Positions 1 to 7,423 of a stretch of DNA of 64,000 nucleotides are shown piece after piece. The position numbers were made by a program, and so were the translations under genes. Source of the stretch: an uncultured Fodinibius sp. (GTDB lineage Bacteria; Bacteroidota; Rhodothermia; Balneolales; Balneolaceae). Position 1 is the first letter of the stretch; each line of letters begins with the position of its first letter. Where the stretch lies: positions 56,945 to 120,944 of the forward strand of contig CAJXMJ010000004.1 in the NCBI GenBank assembly GCA_913056455.1, in the 5' to 3' direction. The notes under the pieces were generated by a model. It was not told the DNA's origin. It was given only the letters and a program-made list of their open reading frames with translations, and did not search any database.

Positions 1-258
1 CTTAATTATGTTCCTCAAACTACAGATGTTGACACGGGCGAAGTTGTCGTCACCTCAGGATACAGCAACCAATTTCCGCCTGATATTCCTATCGGAAAAG
101 TACTGAGAACCGAACCACAGCAAGGAAAAGAAACGCAACGCGTATATATAGAGCCGTTTGTGAACCTATTTGAAATTGCCGAAGGCTTTATTGTAAAGTT
201 TAAGCCGGATACTACTATCAAGAATCTCAACGAAGATTATGAAAATCTTTTACAATGA
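1..258 (+). CDS. mreC: Rod shape-determining protein MreC, C-terminal part
   Basis: This is the last 85 codons of a gene whose start lies left of the window. MreC is the periplasmic scaffold that links cytoplasmic MreB to the elongation peptidoglycan synthases. The visible part has the typical C-terminal MreC pattern: an Asp-Thr-Gly-Glu followed by VVVTSG, then FPPDIPIGKV, then a short beta-rich tail. The TGA stop at 256-258 overlaps the mreD start in an ATGA, which indicates translational coupling. The order mreC-mreD-PBP2-rodA that follows is the standard rod operon and supports the call. mreB would be expected just upstream, outside the window. Confidence 0.9.
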   Translation, partial: LNYVPQTTDVDTGEVVVTSGYSNQFPPDIPIGKVLRTEPQQGKETQRVYIEPFVNLFEIAEGFIVKFKPDTTIKNLNEDYENLLQ

Positions 259-725
259 ATCCTGAACGTTTTAAAAACTTTGGCATCGGGGTTGGCTTCC
301 TTCTAATTCAAGTAATGCTTTTTCGGCATCTTAAAATCATACAAATCCAACCCGACCTGATACTTATTTTTTTGGTGTGGTACATGGCACGTAAAGACCG
401 CACAGCCGCTTTACTTATGGCTGCAGGATTGGGATTTTTACAAGATGCAATACTTGATCTTTGGGGACTAAATATGTTCTCCAAAACGTTATTAGTATTC
501 ATGAGTTACAACTTCATCCCAAGCGGATCAAAAAAACAATTATTAATTGGACAGGTTTTTTTGACTATTGCTATTGCAGCTTTAATTCATAATCTCATAT
601 TTCTTGGGCTCAATGTCGCTATTCAAAGTTACACCGGAGAACAGTACTTCTGGCAACATCTGATTGGTAGCAGTCTGTATACTGCTTTTGTAGCAAGTTT
701 CATCCAATTATTCAGAACAAACTAA
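255..725 (+). CDS. mreD: Rod shape-determining protein MreD
   Basis: A 156-residue, very hydrophobic protein with about five predicted transmembrane segments, the usual size for MreD. MreD is the inner-membrane partner of MreC in the elongasome. MreD sequences are poorly conserved, so the call rests mainly on its place between mreC and the PBP2 gene and on its membrane topology. The start ATG at 255 overlaps the mreC stop. Only 4 bases separate its stop from the PBP2 start, so all four genes should be one transcript. Confidence 0.88.
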   Translation: MNPERFKNFGIGVGFLLIQVMLFRHLKIIQIQPDLILIFLVWYMARKDRTAALLMAAGLGFLQDAILDLWGLNMFSKTLLVFMSYNFIPSGSKKQLLIGQVFLTIAIAALIHNLIFLGLNVAIQSYTGEQYFWQHLIGSSLYTAFVASFIQLFRTN

Positions 726-729
726 TACA

Positions 730-2601
730 ATGCCATCCCGAAAAAAAATACGTACTAAAACCTCCCTCCGGGTACTACAGGTATGTATTATACTTTTGGG
801 GCTTATCATTTTAGGCAGATTATTCCAGTTACAAATACTTCAGTACGATACCTATAATCCCCTCAGTCGAGAAAATTCACTACGTCAAGAGGTTATCAAT
901 CCTGCCCGGGGATTGATCTATGATCGCAATGGCAACCTTATTGTTGACAATCAACCGATCTATACCATAACCGTAACACCAGCCAGTTATGATCCTAAGA
1001 ACACTCCAATTCTGGCTGAACTTATGGATGTGCCGGTAGAAGAAGTCGAAAAAAGAGTACAGGAGGCCCGCGACTATTCCTATTATCGATCGTCCCGCAT
1101 TTTTACCGAGGTCGATTTTGAAACATTTTCGATCATCCAGGAAAGCATTTGGCAACTCCCGGGTGTTGGTCACCAGATAGAAAGCAAACGCGACTACCCC
1201 ATAGACAGCTTAAAGGCATCTCACATTTTGGGATATTTGCGCGAAGTATCTAAAGAAGAATACCTGAGGACAGAGAGTTATCATCTTGGTGATAAAACGG
1301 GCAAAAGCGGGCTTGAAATGGCTTATGAAGAACACTTAAGGGGTACGCTCGGTACCAAGTATATTAAAATTAACGCCATGGGACAGAATCTGGGCCCGTA
1401 TCAGGATGGAGCCATAGATGAAAATCCTGAAAAAGGATCTGACTTATATACGACTATTGATACCGAGCTACAACTCTTGGCCGAAGATCTTATGCAGGGC
1501 AAACAAGGAGCTGTCGTGGCATTAAATCCCGATAATGGAGCTGTACTTAGCATGGTAAGTGCTCCCGAATATGATATCCGAAAATTGTCGGGCCGTCTCG
1601 ACAAAACCTATTGGGATAGCATCAACGCCGACACGACCAACCCACTATACAACCGCGCAGTCTCAGGGAAACAACCTCCCGGCTCTACCTTTAAGCCTCT
1701 TATGGCGCTGATGGGATTGGAACTCGGAATTATCACCCCTGAAACAGAAATTGACAATCCTGGTTATTATTCTCGCGGGCGCCGCTATAACGACCTTGCT
1801 GATCCCGGAAAGTATGATGTGGGCAAAGCTCTCCAGGAGTCCAGTAATACCTTTTTCTTCTGGTTAATGGATAAAATTGCCACTCAAAAAGGTCTTGATA
1901 AGTGGCACGAACTGGCCACCTCTTTTGGACTTGGGCGTCACAATAATATTGATATACCTAATGAAGTAGCAGGAACCATTCCGGACAGTACCTTTTTTAA
2001 CCGGGTGCTGGGCGAAGGTAAATGGGGCATTGGCGACCAGCTTAGCTTAGGTGTTGGTCAGGGATTTGTAGCTGTATCCCCTCTGCAAATGGCATTAGTA
2101 GCTGCTCAAATTGGTAATGGGGGACATAAGGTCCAACCTCACTTTGTTAGTGCAATTAGACAAAATGACGGAACCATGATGTTGACTAATCCCGAAAAGG
2201 ACAAAATTGAATGGGTCGATGCCAGTGAAATATCAGTAGTAAAGGACGGTATGCGCAGAGTTGTTACCGAAGGCAGCGGTCGCTATTATGCCGATCTGGA
2301 CAGCGTTAAGGTTGCCGGAAAAACTGGAACAGCTCAGAATCCGCATGGACAGGATCATGGATGGTTTATTAGTTTTGCTCCGGTTGACGATCCGAAAATT
2401 GCCGTTGCTGTTCTTGTTGAAAACGGAGGCTATGGGTCAATTTCTGCTGCCCCTATTGCCTCTCTACTCATTGAGCAATACCTGACTGGAGAAATTGACC
2501 GATCGTATGTATACAATTATGTGAAGACTTTTGAGCCAAGAAAACAAACGACTGATGAAGAAGAGGAAGAAAATATAGATGATCAATCTCAAGGAACTTA
2601 G
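730..2601 (+). CDS. mrdA: Penicillin-binding protein 2 (elongasome transpeptidase)
   Basis: A 623-residue class B PBP that cross-links peptidoglycan during side-wall growth. It has one N-terminal membrane anchor (about residues 15-36), a PBP dimerisation domain (about 50-230) and a transpeptidase domain. The three active-site motifs are visible: STFK with catalytic Ser319, SSN at 371-373 and KTGT at 531-534. The C terminus ends in an acidic tail with five consecutive Glu that overlaps the rodA start. It lies between mreD and rodA, its usual SEDS partner. The last 23 bases overlap rodA, suggesting coupled translation. Confidence 0.96.
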   Translation: MPSRKKIRTKTSLRVLQVCIILLGLIILGRLFQLQILQYDTYNPLSRENSLRQEVINPARGLIYDRNGNLIVDNQPIYTITVTPASYDPKNTPILAELMDVPVEEVEKRVQEARDYSYYRSSRIFTEVDFETFSIIQESIWQLPGVGHQIESKRDYPIDSLKASHILGYLREVSKEEYLRTESYHLGDKTGKSGLEMAYEEHLRGTLGTKYIKINAMGQNLGPYQDGAIDENPEKGSDLYTTIDTELQLLAEDLMQGKQGAVVALNPDNGAVLSMVSAPEYDIRKLSGRLDKTYWDSINADTTNPLYNRAVSGKQPPGSTFKPLMALMGLELGIITPETEIDNPGYYSRGRRYNDLADPGKYDVGKALQESSNTFFFWLMDKIATQKGLDKWHELATSFGLGRHNNIDIPNEVAGTIPDSTFFNRVLGEGKWGIGDQLSLGVGQGFVAVSPLQMALVAAQIGNGGHKVQPHFVSAIRQNDGTMMLTNPEKDKIEWVDASEISVVKDGMRRVVTEGSGRYYADLDSVKVAGKTGTAQNPHGQDHGWFISFAPVDDPKIAVAVLVENGGYGSISAAPIASLLIEQYLTGEIDRSYVYNYVKTFEPRKQTTDEEEEENIDDQSQGT

Positions 2602-3829
2602 CTGGTCGCTTGTCATTATTTGGGCAAGCCTTATTGCCGTGGGATTGGTAGCTATTTACAGTGCTACACAAGGTCCCGTAGCTGAATTTCTACCCAGTTA
2701 TATTCAATTCAATTTTTATAAACAATTAATTTCCTTTGGGATTGCGGTACTCCTTTTAATAGGACTTCAATTTATCAACCCGCGAACCTTTCAAGAGGGT
2801 TCCTATGTATTTTATGGAATTGGTATACTGTTGATGATTCTCACGCTCTTAATCGGAAAGGAAGTAAACGGGGCGAGAAGCTGGCTTGTATTGGGTCCTT
2901 TCAACCTGCAAGTAAGCGAATTGATGAAAATTGCTACCATCCTTGCTGTAGCTAACTACTTGACCAGCGGACGAAATATATCGGCAGAGAATTTAAAATC
3001 AGCCATTATTGCGGTTTCACTTATAGTCCTACCCGCCATCTTAATCATTATGCAAAACGATATGGGGACGGCAATTATCTTTTTTGCATTAATTCCGGTA
3101 GTGCTGTTTTGGTCAGGACTGCCCTACGGCATTTCATTATTTATTATATCTCCTGCCATCATCGGTTACCTCACTATTATCTCATGGTACTGGGGACTTA
3201 TTGCCGCAATAATCATTACACTTGCGATCTTTATAATACAGCGACGTACATGGTTGACCTTTACGTCATTCGTTACCGGAGTTTTACTTGTTATTGGTAT
3301 TCAAGTTGCCCTTAACCAGGTATTACAACCCCACCAGCGAGCTCGCATAGAAGCCTTTACAAACCCTTCTTTTGACCCCCAAGGTGCAGGATGGAACGTC
3401 ATACAAGCTAAAACAGCAATAGGATCGGGCGGGATATACGGGAAGGGATTTCTTGAAGGCACACAAACACAACTTCGTTTTCTACCCGAACAATGGACTG
3501 ACTTTATTTTCTGCGTGATCGGAGAAGAGTTTGGGTTTATTGGTGCCGGATTTACTGTTCTACTACTGCTTGCACTGACATTACGGTTATTGCGAATGGC
3601 CTCTGTCCATAAACATCCCTTTGCTCAATTGGTCATGGTAGGAGTATTAACCATTTTCTTCACTCACTTCTTTATAAATGTAGGGTCGGCCACAGGCTTA
3701 TTACCAGTCATTGGGATTCCCTTACCATTTATCAGCTATGGAGGATCAGCACTTATCACCAACACACTGATGCTGGGAATTTGCTTGAATCTCGATTTCT
3801 ATAAACGGCAGTTCAGTATTTACCGATAA
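2579..3829 (+). CDS. rodA: SEDS peptidoglycan glycosyltransferase RodA
   Basis: A 416-residue polytopic membrane protein of the SEDS family, which polymerises lipid II with PBP2 during cell elongation. About ten hydrophobic segments are visible. Family signatures include the NGARSW/LGPFNLQVSE stretch after the early helices, NDMGTA in the middle, and the C-terminal FISYGGSALI. The ATG at 2579 lies inside the PBP2 gene and follows a purine-rich GAGGAAGA stretch that is coding sequence of the upstream gene. It ends the rod operon. Its stop lies three bases from the stop of the convergent rnhB gene. Confidence 0.95.
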   Translation: MINLKELSWSLVIIWASLIAVGLVAIYSATQGPVAEFLPSYIQFNFYKQLISFGIAVLLLIGLQFINPRTFQEGSYVFYGIGILLMILTLLIGKEVNGARSWLVLGPFNLQVSELMKIATILAVANYLTSGRNISAENLKSAIIAVSLIVLPAILIIMQNDMGTAIIFFALIPVVLFWSGLPYGISLFIISPAIIGYLTIISWYWGLIAAIIITLAIFIIQRRTWLTFTSFVTGVLLVIGIQVALNQVLQPHQRARIEAFTNPSFDPQGAGWNVIQAKTAIGSGGIYGKGFLEGTQTQLRFLPEQWTDFIFCVIGEEFGFIGAGFTVLLLLALTLRLLRMASVHKHPFAQLVMVGVLTIFFTHFFINVGSATGLLPVIGIPLPFISYGGSALITNTLMLGICLNLDFYKRQFSIYR

Positions 3830-3832
3830 TTT

Positions 3833-4480
3833 TTATTCTTCTAACTTCTTATCGGTGCGTAAGTTGAAACTCTGTCGATGAAATTTTGTTGCACCGTACT
3901 TCTTTAGACCCTCAAAATGCTTAGCTGTAGGATATCCTACATTGGTATCCCAGCCATAATAGGGATAATCTTGGTGGAGCTTAATCATCCACTCATCGCG
4001 ATACACCTTTGCAATGATTGAAGCTGCAGCAATACTCATCGATCGGTCATCACCCCCAACAATACATCTGTGCGGGCACAATCCTGAACTAAACCGATTC
4101 CCATCAACAAGCAGATAATCCGGATTCGCCTCCTCAGCTTCGGCACATTTTGTCATCGCTTTAATAGATGCATGCAGGATATTCAGTTTATCAATTTCGG
4201 TGGGGCTGCACCATTGAATAGTCCAATACAATGCTTCTTTTTTGATTTGCTTTGTTAGTTGTTTGCGTTCGCTAAGAGTAAGCTTTTTGCTGTCACGAAT
4301 CGCCTCTACATAAGTCCCCGGCTCAAAAATAACCCCCGCTGCTACCACTGGGCCCGACAAACAGCCTCGACCCACTTCATCAAGCCCCATAACCCGTTCA
4401 TATTCTTCTCCCCAAAGCTGGCGTTCGAACATAATGCGGTCTGTGGAACCAATCTTATTTAAATTACTCGAATTATTCAT
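3833..4480 (-). CDS. rnhB: Ribonuclease HII
   Basis: A 215-residue enzyme that cuts the RNA strand of RNA-DNA hybrids and removes misincorporated ribonucleotides. The DEDD-type active site can be placed by comparison with E. coli RNase HII: Asp34 and Glu35 in GLDEVGRG, Asp126 in LLVDGN and Asp144 in GGDDRS. The DSKKLT and AAASIIAKV blocks are also present. About 16 residues precede the usual start region, and Met17 is an alternative start. It is convergent with rodA and divergent from the VWA gene. Confidence 0.95.
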   Translation of the reverse strand: MNNSSNLNKIGSTDRIMFERQLWGEEYERVMGLDEVGRGCLSGPVVAAGVIFEPGTYVEAIRDSKKLTLSERKQLTKQIKKEALYWTIQWCSPTEIDKLNILHASIKAMTKCAEAEEANPDYLLVDGNRFSSGLCPHRCIVGGDDRSMSIAAASIIAKVYRDEWMIKLHQDYPYYGWDTNVGYPTAKHFEGLKKYGATKFHRQSFNLRTDKKLEE

Positions 4481-4544
4481 TACTATGAATTAAAAAGGTT
4501 TCTAAAGCGTTAGGATTACGCAAGCTAAAGTCAATCTTTTTACT

Positions 4545-5654
4545 ATGCATTTCAAGTACCAACAATGGGATGAACGGTTCGCAAAGGACAAGGGGAAATC
4601 CCCTTTTGATTCCCTTTGGGATACTTTCCAAGAATTACTAACTATTGCCAGCGGTGATGTTCAACAAGCCCTCCGTTGGCTTACAGAGCTTGATAATGAT
4701 TATGATCTGACGGATCAATTTGATGATTATAATATTGGTGATTTTGTCGATGAACTGAAAGAACGTGGTTACATCGAGCAAGATGATAACCAAGAAATAT
4801 ATGTAATCACACGCAAAACAGAGCGAAGCCTGCGCCAGCGATCACTGGAAGAAATATTCAATAATCTTAAAAAAGGCGCTACCGGCAACCACCAAACTGA
4901 CCATACCGGCAAAGGCCTGGAACGGCAGCCAGAAACGCGTAAGTGGCAGCAAGGTGATGATATTGCCAATATCGACAGTGTAGGTACCATGATGAATATG
5001 TTGCGACACAGCAACATTGATCAAATGCAGCTGCACGAAGACGATATACGCGTTCATGACACCGATCACTACACATCAGTAGCTACGGTATTGCTGATCG
5101 ATCTAAGCCACTCTATGGTGCTTTATGGCGAAGATCGCATTACTCCCGCTAAGAAAGTGGCCATGGCACTATCGGAGCTTATTTTGAATAATTATGCCAA
5201 AGATTCACTGGATATCGTAGCTTTTGGTAATGAAGCATGGAAAGTAGAAATTGAAGATCTTCCCTATCTAAAAGTCGGTCCATACCACACAAATACCCAG
5301 CAGGCACTTGAGCTGGCTCGTCACACCCTACATCGTCGCAAATTTGCCAACAAGCAGATTTTTATGATCACAGACGGTAAACCTTCCTGCATTATCGAGA
5401 ATGGCAAAATGTACAAAAACAGCTTTGGACTCGACCGAAAAATTGTGAACAGGGTATTAGATGAGGCTGTTAAATGTCGACGCGATGATATTGACATCAC
5501 TACCTTTATGATTGCCAGAGATCCTTATCTACAAGATTTTGTTCGAGAGCTCACCGAAGCAAACAAAGGACGTGCTTATTTTGCATCACTCGATAACTTG
5601 GGTGGGTATATTTTTGAAGATTATATCAAAAACAGAAAGCGAAGGGTTAAATAA
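4545..5654 (+). CDS. VWA-domain protein (COG4867-like)
   Basis: A 369-residue, apparently cytosolic protein with no signal peptide or membrane segment. An alpha-helical N-terminal half of about 175 residues precedes a von Willebrand factor A domain. The metal-ion-dependent adhesion site DLSHS is intact (Asp186, Ser188, Ser190), and an MITDGKPS stretch provides the later conserved Asp. It resembles the uncharacterised COG4867 family. Such VWA proteins often work with MoxR-type AAA ATPases, but none is encoded nearby and the gene appears monocistronic. A hairpin terminator follows directly. Function unknown. Confidence 0.75.
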   Translation: MHFKYQQWDERFAKDKGKSPFDSLWDTFQELLTIASGDVQQALRWLTELDNDYDLTDQFDDYNIGDFVDELKERGYIEQDDNQEIYVITRKTERSLRQRSLEEIFNNLKKGATGNHQTDHTGKGLERQPETRKWQQGDDIANIDSVGTMMNMLRHSNIDQMQLHEDDIRVHDTDHYTSVATVLLIDLSHSMVLYGEDRITPAKKVAMALSELILNNYAKDSLDIVAFGNEAWKVEIEDLPYLKVGPYHTNTQQALELARHTLHRRKFANKQIFMITDGKPSCIIENGKMYKNSFGLDRKIVNRVLDEAVKCRRDDIDITTFMIARDPYLQDFVRELTEANKGRAYFASLDNLGGYIFEDYIKNRKRRVK

Positions 5655-5656
5655 AA

Positions 5657-5681
5657 AAGGCAGCCCGTTATGAGCTGCCTT
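5657..5681. terminator. Hairpin terminator between the convergent VWA and ompH genes
   Basis: A perfect 8-bp inverted repeat (AAGGCAGC / GCTGCCTT) with a 9-base loop, starting 3 bases after the VWA stop codon. A-rich sequence lies on the left and T/A-rich sequence on the right, so it could end transcription from both sides. It lies between the VWA gene (+) and the end of the long minus-strand run. Confidence 0.75.
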
Positions 5682-5707
5682 ATAATATTCTCCTATGATT
5701 ACCTGCC

Positions 5708-6259
5708 TTAAATTCCCAGCTCCTGCATTACCTGATCGGTAATATTATATTTCTCCTGGGCTTCGTCAGAAGCATAAAGAATAATCATATCACCTTGGCT
5801 AGTCGTTGTGTTAATCACATACGTTAGTCCCATATCTTCGGCAACTGTACCAACAGCATTATCAATCTGATCGAGAAGCGGACCTACCAATTCTTGCTGT
5901 TTCTGTTGTATCTCCTGCTGAATCTGTGATTGATACTGCTGCAACTCAGAATTCAACTTACCAAGCCGTTCTTCTTCACGTTTACGAGCAGACTCATTGA
6001 TTACATCCGCTTTTTGCTGATACTCAGTAAGCTGTTGTTGAAAGTCTTGTTGCTTTTTACTGAATTCATTTCGCTTGCGTTCTATGAAGTTTTGCAAGCG
6101 CTGCTGAACAGCCTTCATTTCAGGCATTTTATTTAAAATGGCTTGCGGGTCAACATAACCTATTTCCATTTGTTGACCTTGTGCCTGTGCGCTAGAAAGA
6201 CCTGTAAAGCCAACAGCCAAAAAACAAAGTAGTGATATAGAAAGTATTCGTTTTAACAT
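5708..6259 (-). CDS. OmpH/Skp-family periplasmic chaperone, third copy
   Basis: A 183-residue secreted protein of the OmpH (Skp) family, which holds unfolded outer-membrane proteins in the periplasm for delivery to BamA. The start used here is the ATG at 6259, which opens directly into a good signal peptide cleaved after about AQA; an upstream TTG at 6277 is less likely. The mature part is a long Gln/Glu/Lys-rich coiled coil (about residues 40-120) between short beta elements, the Skp tentacle layout. It is the last gene of the bamA operon, 18 bases after the second paralogue. Confidence 0.88.
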   Translation of the reverse strand: MLKRILSISLLCFLAVGFTGLSSAQAQGQQMEIGYVDPQAILNKMPEMKAVQQRLQNFIERKRNEFSKKQQDFQQQLTEYQQKADVINESARKREEERLGKLNSELQQYQSQIQQEIQQKQQELVGPLLDQIDNAVGTVAEDMGLTYVINTTTSQGDMIILYASDEAQEKYNITDQVMQELGI

Positions 6260-6277
6260 AGTATGATGTGTTTTCAA

Positions 6278-6814
6278 TTAATTCTGGTCAGATGTTTCGT
6301 TGATATATTGTAATACTTGCTCAGTAATATCCAGTTTTTCGCTAGCAGCGTAGTAGACAACACTTTCGCCATTTGTAGTTGCCTCGTTAATAACAAAGTC
6401 GAGATCATTTCTTTCTGCAACTGTGCTAATAGCCTCGTTCATCTTATTGTACAGTGGTTCTAACAGCTTGGCTCTACGCTGCTGAATTTGTTGCTGGAGC
6501 CCCTGCCGAAATTGGGTCATTTCAGTTTCCATTTGGGCAAGCTGCTGTTCTCTGTTTTGTATTTCGGTCTCAGACATACTATCCTGGTTCTGCTGAAATT
6601 CAGCAACAGCATCCTGGAATTCAGTTGTTTTCTGTTGCAGCTCTTGTCGCTTTTCTTGAATAAAACTATTTAATTCCTGCTGTACTTGTGAACGTTCAGG
6701 CATCTGAGTCATTACTTCCTGGGTATTCAAATACCCGATATTCAGCTGTCCAAATGCCGATGTACTTACAACAAAAAGAAATAGGAAAAATAAACTTGCT
6801 AATTTTCTAAACAT
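6278..6814 (-). CDS. OmpH/Skp-family periplasmic chaperone, second copy
   Basis: A 178-residue OmpH/Skp-family protein with a signal peptide (about residues 1-22) ending before QLNIGYLNTQ, then a Gln-rich coiled coil and a C-terminal beta segment containing FVINEATTNGE. It shares the layout of its two neighbours: the start of the mature protein reads IGYL/VNTQ, and the end carries an I(T/N)xQV(L/M)Q motif. The sequences have diverged enough that the three are old paralogues. It lies 60 bases downstream of the first copy. Confidence 0.88.
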   Translation of the reverse strand: MFRKLASLFFLFLFVVSTSAFGQLNIGYLNTQEVMTQMPERSQVQQELNSFIQEKRQELQQKTTEFQDAVAEFQQNQDSMSETEIQNREQQLAQMETEMTQFRQGLQQQIQQRRAKLLEPLYNKMNEAISTVAERNDLDFVINEATTNGESVVYYAASEKLDITEQVLQYINETSDQN

Positions 6815-6874
6815 CAGATCAATTTAGCTTTAGGGTTCAATTATTTCGGCTTGTGAGTATAAAAACTATTTTTA

Positions 6875-7423
6875 TCAATTGCTTGGTTCATTTAACGTAA
6901 TACCAAGCTCTTGTAGTACCTCTTCATTTAAATTCCATTCTTGTTCGCCAAAAAGCATGTTAGAATTTTGGGCACGATCAAATACAAAGTCGAAATTTTG
7001 ATCGTTGGCTACCTTATTGATAGCTTTAAAAACCTTTCGCTGAATTGGTTCAAGCAGTTCTCTCTGCTTTTGAAAATATTCACCTTTAGCACCAAATTTT
7101 TCATCTAAATACTGTTGGCGCTGCTGTATTTTATTTTGAATTTCCTGCTGTTTTTTCTTTTTAAGCTCTTCAGTATATAAAATTTCTTTAGCTTTAAAAT
7201 CTTCCTTCAGCTGCTCAATCTCCTGTTCCATCTTATCCAGCTGTTTATTCCATTCTGAACTGATCGTACTCAATTGTTCCTGAATTCCCTGGTATTCAGA
7301 CATTTGTGACAAAATCTGATCAGTATTCACATAGCCTATTTTCTGATCTTGAGCAGCAGTAATGCTCGCACAGATCATCAATAAAAAGCATGCAATAGCG
7401 GTATGTGAAACTAAGTTTCTCAC
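6875..7423 (-). CDS. OmpH/Skp-family periplasmic chaperone, first copy after bamA
   Basis: A 182-residue OmpH/Skp-family protein with a signal peptide to about residue 24 (ITAAQ), mature start KIGYVNTDQ and a long Lys/Gln/Glu coiled coil. The start is a GTG at 7423 whose G is shared with the TAG stop of bamA, so the two genes are translationally coupled. The next in-frame ATG (codon 16) would destroy the signal peptide. Unlike the Gln-rich copies downstream, this one has a strongly Lys/Glu-charged coil. It probably escorts outer-membrane proteins to BamA. Confidence 0.88.
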   Translation of the reverse strand: MRNLVSHTAIACFLLMICASITAAQDQKIGYVNTDQILSQMSEYQGIQEQLSTISSEWNKQLDKMEQEIEQLKEDFKAKEILYTEELKKKKQQEIQNKIQQRQQYLDEKFGAKGEYFQKQRELLEPIQRKVFKAINKVANDQNFDFVFDRAQNSNMLFGEQEWNLNEEVLQELGITLNEPSN

